Shown here: positions 53,866 to 61,680 of the stretch, piece by piece
How the letters are laid out: every line of letters begins with the position of its first letter
How positions within the stretch are numbered: the stretch's first letter is position 1
DNA from: Clostridiales bacterium
GTDB taxonomy: Bacteria > Bacillota > Clostridia > Lachnospirales > Lachnospiraceae
Direction: 5' to 3'
Length of the DNA: 64,000 bases
Assembly (NCBI GenBank): GCA_012735495.1
Contig: JAAYHD010000027.1
Location: 1 to 64,000 of the forward strand
Position numbers and translations under genes: made by a program
The notes under the pieces: model-generated
What the model saw: the letters and a program-made list of their open reading frames with translations, nothing else
Database searches by the model: none
Told to the model about the DNA's origin: nothing

Positions 53866-53922
53866 TAACGGCGTGTGAAAATACTGAAAAATTTTGATTA
53901 AGTTTGAAGAAAAGGTAGCAAT

Positions 53923-55407
53923 ATGAATACTGAGAATATAAACATATTAATCTTTGGATGTTCCAAAAGAGCTGAAGGTATTGAGAATATAATAGAAAAT
54001 ATGAAAAAGGTCTCAATCATCGGATATGTAGACAATGACGACAAAAAGTGGGGCACTTATTATTTTAATAAAAAGGTTTATTCGCCGGATGACGCGTATG
54101 CTATTTATTCACAAAATGAATCGGTTTGTTTTTTGATAGCTCCGTTTAATTATATGCCTATTTATAAGCAGTTGAAATCCATGGGAGTGAATCGGATCTA
54201 TGTGAATGTGTTTGAGCTGTTGGATAGTTTTGCATCTTTTAATCCCATAATAGGCGATTTGAATATCAATAATGGCAATAAAATTCTCCTGATTGGCAAT
54301 GGCGGGCTTCCCAGGGAGGATGAATTGTATAGGTCGGGATTTATTTACAGGAGGATGGTCGCCTATAAAAACAATGGGGTGGAATTGGATGCCTATGGAT
54401 ATATACCTGTAATGGGCATAAACAAGTACGAATATGAAGGAAATATTATATATGAAGGTGACGGATATGGCCTTTCGTATTTGATGAGCCGCAATAATTA
54501 CAGCAAAATCCTGCTGCATTTTCCCACGGAAGAGATTTTATATTTTATTGAAAAGTATATTGGTAAAACATGTAAGGTATACATATGGCTGCACGGTTTT
54601 GAGGTATTGAATTGGGAAAGAAGGGTATTCAATTATAGCGAAGAAGAAATTCAAGAGAATTATACAAAGCTAATGAAGCAGAATAAAGACAAAAAGGATT
54701 TTTTCAGCAGGATATTTCAAAAAAACAACTATAGCTTTGTATTTGTATCTAATTGGCTGAAAGACGTTGTGGAAGAAGATATAGGGGTATTGCCAAGGAA
54801 TTATAGGATTATACCTAATTATATTGATGAAGAGTTATTTAGTTATCATGAAAAGAAAAGCACGGATGCCGCCAAGGTGCTCCTGGTAAAATCAAATAAA
54901 ACACGCATGTATGCTAACGATATAGCGGCAAAGGCAATTGAGAGCCTGGCGGACAGGGAATGCTTTGAGCATATGGAATTTAATATATATGGTGACGGCA
55001 AGTTATTTTATGATAATTATAAAGAATTAATAGAAAAAAATTACCCCAATGTACATATTCATAAGCGATTTTTAAAACAATCGGAAATTGCCAAGCTTCA
55101 TAAATCACATGGTATATTTTTATGCCCGACCAGGCAAGACACACAGGGAGTATCGATGTGTGAAGCCATGAGCAGCGGGTTGGTGGTAGTCACTAATAAG
55201 GTTGCGGCGGTCCCGGAATATATTGATGACACGGTTGGGATTTTGTGTGATTATGAGGATTACTTGGGAATGGCCGATGCAATAGAAAGGCTATATTATG
55301 ACAGGGATTTGTTTTTGCAATATTCAAAAAAGGCTCCCGGTTTCATAAGGGAAAAATGCGGATTTGCAAATACCATACAGAAGGAATTGGATATGATTAA
55401 CGAATAG
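53923..55407 (+). CDS. Rossmann module plus family 4 glycosyltransferase
   Basis: The 494-residue product starts with a Rossmann-like module (residues about 6-100: ILIFGCSKRAEGIENII, YVDNDDKKWGTYYF). It is followed by a GT-B family 4 glycosyltransferase with LLVKSNKTRMYANDI, FNIYGDGKLFY, the acceptor/donor segment KSHGIFLCPTRQDTQGVSMC and EAMSSGLVVVTNKVAAVPEY, containing the E-x7-E-like region of GT4. Cytosolic. The fusion of module and catalytic domain parallels its neighbours. Confidence 0.85.
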   Translation: MNTENINILIFGCSKRAEGIENIIENMKKVSIIGYVDNDDKKWGTYYFNKKVYSPDDAYAIYSQNESVCFLIAPFNYMPIYKQLKSMGVNRIYVNVFELLDSFASFNPIIGDLNINNGNKILLIGNGGLPREDELYRSGFIYRRMVAYKNNGVELDAYGYIPVMGINKYEYEGNIIYEGDGYGLSYLMSRNNYSKILLHFPTEEILYFIEKYIGKTCKVYIWLHGFEVLNWERRVFNYSEEEIQENYTKLMKQNKDKKDFFSRIFQKNNYSFVFVSNWLKDVVEEDIGVLPRNYRIIPNYIDEELFSYHEKKSTDAAKVLLVKSNKTRMYANDIAAKAIESLADRECFEHMEFNIYGDGKLFYDNYKELIEKNYPNVHIHKRFLKQSEIAKLHKSHGIFLCPTRQDTQGVSMCEAMSSGLVVVTNKVAAVPEYIDDTVGILCDYEDYLGMADAIERLYYDRDLFLQYSKKAPGFIREKCGFANTIQKELDMINE

Positions 55408-55430
55408 TAAATACCCGGTGAGGGGAAAAA

Positions 55431-57881
55431 ATGCTTGGAAAGCACCAAGTTGGAGGGAAAATGTGTAAAGTCACAATTGTTATACCAGTTTATAACACAG
55501 GGCTGTATTTAAAGAGGGCAATAGAAAGCTGCTTAATCCAAACATTAAGAGATATCGAGATAATTATTGTAAATGACGGATCTACGGACAATTCTTTGGA
55601 AATAGCAAAAGAATACGAATCATATGACGACCGTGTAAAGGTGGTTTCGACTGAAAACAGAGGTCTAAGTGAAGCCAGGAATACAGGTTTAGAATTAGCG
55701 AAAGGAAAATATGTTTATTTTTTAGATTCCGATGACTGGATTGAGGCTGAGGCCATTGAGCAATGCTATAATCATGCGGCGAAAAATAACCTTGATTTGG
55801 TGTTATTTGATTCAAAAGTGTCGGTTGAGGAATTAAGAGAATTCTCAAAGGAAATTAATCTTGACGCTTATAAGAGAGACCACATAATCGATAATCCGTA
55901 TACTGTTATGTCCGGGAGGCAATTTGTCGAGTTATATGCTGATAAAAGGGGCACTCTTTTGCCGGCTTGGCTCGTGTTTGCAGACCGAAAGTTCTTAACG
56001 GATAATTATCTAAGATTTCTTCCGGGCGCTTATTATGAAGACGTTGCTTTTCATTTTTCGTGCATGATGGCTGCAGAACGGATTATGTATATTCCCAGGG
56101 CATTTCATACAAGAACATATAGGGATGGCTCCATTATGACTTCCGGCTTAAGTGTCAGGAAGGTCTGCAGTATCTATGAAATAACTAAAGAGCTTTATTC
56201 GTCGCTAACCATGTATGGCAAAGAACATGACCATTTATGGACGAATTACCTTATCCGGTTAACCAGGAACTTATATCGAACCGTGTTAGGAAATGTAACG
56301 AGAAAAGATATTGAAACTTGCCGGCCATATTCTGCGGAGATACTTAGACTGCAAAAAGAAGCCGTAATATTATATTATAAAGTCTTATCCCTTACGGGAG
56401 AAAAACCGGGCATTATACGAAGAACACTGGAATTTATAGAAGAAGTTGTTACGCCTTTTGGCTGGATTTCAGAAGAAATAATAAACATTGCCAGGGAAGT
56501 TGTTTCGAAAAGGGATAAAATTATATACAAGATATTCGGCAGCCTGCCGTTAAATGAAGAAAAAAAGAAAATAGGGATTTATGGCAGCGGGAAGCATGCC
56601 GAGTATATATTGAGAAAATACAAAGAAATGCTTGGCGATATTAAGGCGGACCTAGTTTTTATCGATACTTACAAGAAGAGTTTTCATGATAAATTTTATA
56701 ATTATGATATTATAAATATAGATGATTTAAAGACTGTTGATATCTCCGAAATTATTATTTTATCTTATTTATATGAAGATGAGATGTATAACAATATTGT
56801 CTCGCGATATGGGAACAAGTATAAAATACATAAAATTTATAACGGCGACAAAGAACCGATTGATTCCGGCAATTATTTGAAAATATACAACCGGCTTAAC
56901 AGGTATTATAGCTTTGGACGCAAAAGAATAATACTTATGTATACACCGCTGCATACAAATATTGGTGACCATATGATTGCAGAAGCGTCATTTAAGTTTT
57001 TTGCCGGGTATTTGCCGGATTACGAAGTATCAGAAATTACAAGCAAGCAATATGCCAATTACAGGGACGCGGTAGTCTATCAAACGAATGTCGATGACAT
57101 CGTGGTTATAACAGGTGGAGGCTTCATCGGTTCCTTATGGCCCAGCGGGCAATATGTATATGAGATAGTAAAAGACTTCCCGGACAATAAAATAGTTATT
57201 CTGCCTCAGACCATGTATTTTAATGAAAATGAGGAGGGAGAGAGGCACAAAAAGCTTGCCAATGAGATTTTCAACAAGCATCGGGACCTGAGCATATGCT
57301 GGCGGGAAGAGATTTCTTTGAGCCGATCAAGAGAATATATAGGAGAAAATGTAAAATGCTATCTAATGCCGGATATGGCCTTAACATTAAATTATTCCCA
57401 TGAACAGAGACAACGGGAAGGGATACTCTTATGCTTAAGAAGCGACAGGGAAGGGCTCTTATCCGATATTCAAAAAAGGGCAATTAAAGAGTATTTCTTA
57501 AATAAAGGGGAAATAGTTAATGAATCTTGTATGCGTTGGGACGTTCCCATTAAACAGGAACACCGGGATGAAGTAATTAAATCAAAAATAAATGAAATAA
57601 AAAGCCATAAGCTGGTCATTACGGATACCCTTCACTGCATGATTTCCTGCGCAATCAGCGGTACTCCTTGTATCGCAATAGACAACATCAGCAGTAAGGT
57701 GAAAGGCGTATATAGTACATGGCTTAAGGACATTAAATATATTCGATTTGTTAGTTCATATGAAGATATTTTCTCTATTTATTATGACAGTTGGGAAGAG
57801 CTGCACAAAAAGAATTATTATACGAAGAATTATGAAGAGTATTTAAAAAGACTGGCAAATATAATTAAAGGTGAAAGGTAA
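55431..57881 (+). CDS. Three-part GT2, Rossmann module and pyruvyltransferase
   Basis: An 816-residue fusion. Residues about 11-260 are GT2 (KVTIVIPVYNTGLYLKRAIE, NDGSTDNSLEIAKEY, DSDDWIEAEAIEQCY). Residues about 375-465 are the recurring Rossmann module (IGIYGSGKHAEYILRKYKE, VFIDTYKKSFHDK). Residues about 500-800 are a polysaccharide pyruvyltransferase (LHTNIGDHMIAEASFKFF, VVITGGGFIGSLWPSG, ILPQTMYF, LVITDTLHCMISCAISGTPC), which adds a pyruvate ketal to sugars. ATG 55431 has better spacing to GAGGGG than ATG 55461, but the latter would place the GT2 domain at the start. Confidence 0.85.
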   Translation: MLGKHQVGGKMCKVTIVIPVYNTGLYLKRAIESCLIQTLRDIEIIIVNDGSTDNSLEIAKEYESYDDRVKVVSTENRGLSEARNTGLELAKGKYVYFLDSDDWIEAEAIEQCYNHAAKNNLDLVLFDSKVSVEELREFSKEINLDAYKRDHIIDNPYTVMSGRQFVELYADKRGTLLPAWLVFADRKFLTDNYLRFLPGAYYEDVAFHFSCMMAAERIMYIPRAFHTRTYRDGSIMTSGLSVRKVCSIYEITKELYSSLTMYGKEHDHLWTNYLIRLTRNLYRTVLGNVTRKDIETCRPYSAEILRLQKEAVILYYKVLSLTGEKPGIIRRTLEFIEEVVTPFGWISEEIINIAREVVSKRDKIIYKIFGSLPLNEEKKKIGIYGSGKHAEYILRKYKEMLGDIKADLVFIDTYKKSFHDKFYNYDIINIDDLKTVDISEIIILSYLYEDEMYNNIVSRYGNKYKIHKIYNGDKEPIDSGNYLKIYNRLNRYYSFGRKRIILMYTPLHTNIGDHMIAEASFKFFAGYLPDYEVSEITSKQYANYRDAVVYQTNVDDIVVITGGGFIGSLWPSGQYVYEIVKDFPDNKIVILPQTMYFNENEEGERHKKLANEIFNKHRDLSICWREEISLSRSREYIGENVKCYLMPDMALTLNYSHEQRQREGILLCLRSDREGLLSDIQKRAIKEYFLNKGEIVNESCMRWDVPIKQEHRDEVIKSKINEIKSHKLVITDTLHCMISCAISGTPCIAIDNISSKVKGVYSTWLKDIKYIRFVSSYEDIFSIYYDSWEELHKKNYYTKNYEEYLKRLANIIKGER

Positions 57882-57886
57882 CGCTT

Positions 57887-59074
57887 ATGAAACCTGTTGA
57901 TAATTTGCAGCCGTTATATATGAATGCGGCATGTATAGTCGATGAATGGATCTATTTCACAACATCCAACAGCAGCCGGCTGTTTAGGCTTAATTTAATA
58001 ACAAATAACTTGGAAGCCCTTCATTTATTAAGAGGCACCAAGAACGGCGTGAAGTTTTCAGGCCTTTATTATTATAAAGGCATGATATGGATGATTCCAT
58101 GGTATGCCGATATGTTTTATATTTATCATATAGAAAATTCAAGAGTAGAGCAATTACCGATACCATATGAAGTTTCTGAATACAGTGATTCAAAGCAATT
58201 CCGTAAGCCTGTTATCCGGGGAAAATATTTATGGCTGCTTCCTCGCGAGTATCCCGGAATTATTAAGGTGGACATGGAAGAAAAAAGCTATGAAATTTAC
58301 GATAGATGGCCGCCAAACGCGTCATTCAATAAAACAAGCAAAATGAATTTTAGGATGATGGCATTACATGGGGATAATATTTACTTGTTTAATGATGCAT
58401 GCAGCATGAGTATAAAACTATCCGCGGAATCAGGGGAAATGACGGAATGGAAAGAAGGATATAATCGTTCGTTTGGCACGGTTTGCAATAATAAATTGTA
58501 TACATCTCCTGTAAAAAAATATGAACCGGTAAAAATTATTGCTCTTGACAGTGACGAGGCCGCGGCAGATGTAGCGCTTCCCGGCAAGATATGGGAGAAC
58601 CTGGACCAATATTTATATTGCTATTGGTATGCTAAAACTATAAATAATAAAGTTTTCTTTATGCCCCATGAGGCAAACGGTATAATAGTGCTGGATAAAG
58701 AAACCGAAAAGGCCGATATTCTTGATATAGATATTTCAAACTATAAAACCGTCAGGCAGCATAAGAATTATGCCGTATATGATATCTTGGAATATAAAGA
58801 CATGTACTTAACAATACCATATCAAGGTAACAAGATTGTATTATTCGGCAGCAGCGGCATAGCAGAAAAGGAATATTTATTGGAAACTGATGACAGGTAT
58901 GTATATACTTCATTTAACGAGAATGAGCGGTTTAATTTAAGCAATTATACGGACATCATAAGATGTGCGGATTTTAAAAAGATTAAATGGAAAAACGACC
59001 GCCATGATACGGTAAATAAAAATATTGGGTATAGCATACATAATAAAATATCAGGGGAATTAGACGATGTATAA
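57887..59074 (+). CDS. Beta-propeller-like protein of unknown function
   Basis: The 395-residue product has no signal peptide or membrane helix. It shows repeating aromatic-rich strands of about 45-50 residues (IYFTTSNSSRLFRLNLITNN, LWLLPREYPGIIKVDMEEKS, YLFNDACSMSIKLSAESGEM, VFFMPHEANGIIVLDKETEK), a pattern typical of a six- or seven-bladed beta-propeller. No catalytic motif is recognised; it may bind a glycan or a partner enzyme. It starts five bases after the upstream gene and its end overlaps the radical SAM gene by eight bases, so the three are coupled. Confidence 0.6.
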   Translation: MKPVDNLQPLYMNAACIVDEWIYFTTSNSSRLFRLNLITNNLEALHLLRGTKNGVKFSGLYYYKGMIWMIPWYADMFYIYHIENSRVEQLPIPYEVSEYSDSKQFRKPVIRGKYLWLLPREYPGIIKVDMEEKSYEIYDRWPPNASFNKTSKMNFRMMALHGDNIYLFNDACSMSIKLSAESGEMTEWKEGYNRSFGTVCNNKLYTSPVKKYEPVKIIALDSDEAAADVALPGKIWENLDQYLYCYWYAKTINNKVFFMPHEANGIIVLDKETEKADILDIDISNYKTVRQHKNYAVYDILEYKDMYLTIPYQGNKIVLFGSSGIAEKEYLLETDDRYVYTSFNENERFNLSNYTDIIRCADFKKIKWKNDRHDTVNKNIGYSIHNKISGELDDV

Positions 59075-60482
59075 AAAATATGACGAATTAATGAAAAATA
59101 ACCCCAACGTGGTTATTTGGGGTACTGGCAGAACAATGAGAAAATACATCGGTAAAATCGATCCGTCTCTTAGAATCAGGTTTTTTGCGGACACATACCG
59201 GCAAAAATGGGGAGTGTATCCTGCCAAGGAAATCGATTGCGCATACAGTAATTTAATCTGCAAATCAAAAGATGAAATTCAAAGCGGCGACGTTGTTTTT
59301 ATTGCTATAGAAGCCGAAAAGGATATTGGGATTGTTGCCGCAGAACTTGATAAAAAAGGGATATCCTACTGCCATATTATTGATGCCGTACATGCCTACA
59401 TGCCCGTATATGATGCCTTGGAGTTGGACAGGTATAAGAAAAAATATGGTGTTGAGCAGCCGCAAAAGCAGCTGCCAAAAGAAGCACGTATATTTAAAAA
59501 AGTTGTTAATTGCCACGTCCCGTTCATGTACTGCAATATGAGATGCGGATATTGCTATATCAGGCAGGTAAGGGATTTTAAATACAAGAAAAATTACTTC
59601 CATTCGCCCGAATTTATCAGGGCTGCGCTGTCAAAAAGGCGCTTGGGGGGTAAAGCCATAATTAATATATGCGCCGGCGGAGAGACCCTGATGTGCAGGG
59701 AGGTGCTGCCGATTATTAAGGAACTGGCCGAGGAAGGGCATTATTTATCTATTGTCACGAACGGTACGATTTCAAAAGCTTTTGATGAGTTAATAGAAGC
59801 CGGAATTGACATGAACCGCTTGTTTATAAAATTTTCATTTCACTACTTGGAGCTGAAAAGACTGGACCTATTGGAAGTGTTTATAAACAATGTAAATAAG
59901 ATGAGGCGTGCGGGATGCTCGATAACAATTGAAATTACTCCGGATGACGAGCTGATACCTTATATTGATGAGATAAAAAACCTGTCAATGCGGCAGTTCG
60001 GTGCGCTTCCTCACATTACAGTAGCCCGGGACGACAGGACTAATAACCTGCAAATACTGTCAAAGCTGACAATAGAAGACTATAAGCGCACTTGGGGAGT
60101 ATTTGATTCGAAGCTGTTCGATTTTAAAATGGAGCAGGTATACAAAAAGAGGCGGGAGTTTTGCATGGCCGGTGAATGGTCTCTTTTCATAAACCTGGAA
60201 ACGGGCGATACTTTCCAGTGTCTGGGCCATCCGTACCTGGATAATATATATGATGACATATGCCGCGAGATTCGCCTGGAAAGCGTAGGACACGGCTGTA
60301 GGCTGCCATACTGCTATAATGTCCATCAATACTTGGCATATGGTTTGATTAAGGAAATAGAAGCTCCTTCCTATTATGACGTCCGGGACAGGAGAACCAC
60401 GGACGGAGGTCACTGGGTTCATGGCGAAATTGCGGAAATCTTTAGGCAAAAGCTGTATGAGAATAACAAGCAGCAGGTATGA
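59067..60482 (+). CDS. Rossmann module plus radical SAM enzyme with extra cysteines
   Basis: The 471-residue product begins with the recurring Rossmann module (about 15-115: VVIWGTGRTMRKYIGKI, FADTYRQKWGVYPAKEI). A radical SAM domain follows with the cluster motif CNMRCGYC (C156, C160, C163) and ICAGGETLM as the SAM-binding GGE. The C-terminus has five more cysteines (C366, C385, C399, C411, C416), spaced like a SPASM/twitch auxiliary cluster, in FCMAGEW and GCRLPYCYN. The substrate is unknown; in this locus a sugar, a lipid carrier or a flagellar peptide are all possible. Its ATG overlaps the previous gene. Confidence 0.82.
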   Translation: MYKKYDELMKNNPNVVIWGTGRTMRKYIGKIDPSLRIRFFADTYRQKWGVYPAKEIDCAYSNLICKSKDEIQSGDVVFIAIEAEKDIGIVAAELDKKGISYCHIIDAVHAYMPVYDALELDRYKKKYGVEQPQKQLPKEARIFKKVVNCHVPFMYCNMRCGYCYIRQVRDFKYKKNYFHSPEFIRAALSKRRLGGKAIINICAGGETLMCREVLPIIKELAEEGHYLSIVTNGTISKAFDELIEAGIDMNRLFIKFSFHYLELKRLDLLEVFINNVNKMRRAGCSITIEITPDDELIPYIDEIKNLSMRQFGALPHITVARDDRTNNLQILSKLTIEDYKRTWGVFDSKLFDFKMEQVYKKRREFCMAGEWSLFINLETGDTFQCLGHPYLDNIYDDICREIRLESVGHGCRLPYCYNVHQYLAYGLIKEIEAPSYYDVRDRRTTDGGHWVHGEIAEIFRQKLYENNKQQV

Positions 60483-61552
60483 TAAAATTTAGTATCAAGG
60501 TTGATGATCGCAGTATGAAAAATGTAATCGGTAAATTAGCCGGCTCCAATATACTTATAACAGGCGCCACAGGCTTCATAGGCGGTTTGCTTGCCGATGA
60601 GCTGTTGTCATGGAACAAAGAGTATCATGCCGGGATACGTCTTGTCCTTCCGGTGCGGAATATGAGGAAAGCCAAAGAGAGATACCCCGAGGACAAGGAC
60701 GAATATAAATCTGTTACCCTGGTGGAAGTATCCCTGGAGGAGCTTAAGCCGGACAAGCTGGACATGCCCGTCGACTACATAATCCATTGTGCGTCGGCAA
60801 CCGCATCCGCCCAAATGATATCGGATCCCGTCGGAGTGGCGGACGGCATAGTATTGGGGACAAAAAACGTATTGGAGTTGGCCAGGATAAAGAAAATAAA
60901 GTCCATGGCATACCTGTCGTCAATGGAGGTCTACGGAACGGTAAACCATGGTAAGGACGACGGAAGGCTTATCGATGAGAGTACCCTGGGAGATTTAAAT
61001 ATCTTTTCCGCAAGAAGCTGTTACCCTTTGGGGAAGAGAATGGCGGAGCACTACTGCCATATTTACTTTAAGCAGTATGGGGTGCCCGTAAAAATAGCAC
61101 GACTTGCCCAGGTTTTCGGATATGGCGTAAGACGAAGCGATGGCCGTGTCTTTGCCCAGTTTGCAAAAGCGGTAATCAATAATGAAGACATAGTGCTGCA
61201 TACCCCGGGCCTTTCCATGGGAAATTATTGTGAGTCCATGGATGCTGTTAACGCGATCCTGCTTATACTTGTTAAGGGGCAAAACGGGGAGGCATACAAT
61301 GTGACAAACGAGGAAAATACCATGACAATACGGGACATGGCGGACCTTGTTGCGGATAAAATAGCATCGGGAAAAATAAAAGTTGTTTACGATATACCGA
61401 AGGACAATATATACGGTTATGCGGCCGATACGAATATCAGGCTTTCTTCCGAAAAGCTGCGGAATCTGGGATGGAAGCCGACAAAAAACCTGGAGGAAAT
61501 GTACAGGGATATGATAGCATATATGTGCAGGGATGGTAATTCCAGGCCCTGA
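60479..61552 (+). CDS. NAD-dependent sugar epimerase/dehydratase
   Basis: An extended SDR of 357 residues. The N-terminal loop is TGATGFIGG (about residues 29-37), followed by DYIIHCASATAS, AYLSSMEVYG and the catalytic Y-x3-K in CYPLGKRMAE; the C-terminal sugar-binding part ends NLGWKPTKNLEEMYRDM. Family members epimerise or dehydrate nucleotide sugars. It overlaps the radical SAM gene by four bases (ATGA) and is the last gene of the packed locus. Confidence 0.88.
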   Translation: MIKFSIKVDDRSMKNVIGKLAGSNILITGATGFIGGLLADELLSWNKEYHAGIRLVLPVRNMRKAKERYPEDKDEYKSVTLVEVSLEELKPDKLDMPVDYIIHCASATASAQMISDPVGVADGIVLGTKNVLELARIKKIKSMAYLSSMEVYGTVNHGKDDGRLIDESTLGDLNIFSARSCYPLGKRMAEHYCHIYFKQYGVPVKIARLAQVFGYGVRRSDGRVFAQFAKAVINNEDIVLHTPGLSMGNYCESMDAVNAILLILVKGQNGEAYNVTNEENTMTIRDMADLVADKIASGKIKVVYDIPKDNIYGYAADTNIRLSSEKLRNLGWKPTKNLEEMYRDMIAYMCRDGNSRP

Positions 61553-61555
61553 GGT

Positions 61556-61582
61556 TTATTAATCGGCCAAACTATCCGATAA
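61556..61582 (+). promoter_or_regulatory. Possible sigma-28 promoter before 61681
   Basis: TCCGATAA (61575-61582) matches the sigma-28 -10 box at seven of eight positions of the flgM-type element, but the -35 fifteen bases upstream is TTAT, only two of four. A sigma-A TATAAT (61584-61589) has no -35. Tentative. Confidence 0.3.
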
Positions 61583-61680
61583 TTATAATGATGATATTCA
61601 TTAGCGGATATAAACCGCATATGATAAAACATACGGACATATAGAAGGAAAACATGTTTCTGTAAAAAGGAGGAATGCCA

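Noticed and set aside
58693-58719. GCCGATAT with an upstream TAAA inside the beta-propeller gene
   Set aside because: Spacing is 12 bases instead of 15-16 and it is internal to a gene, so it is not taken as a sigma-28 promoter.
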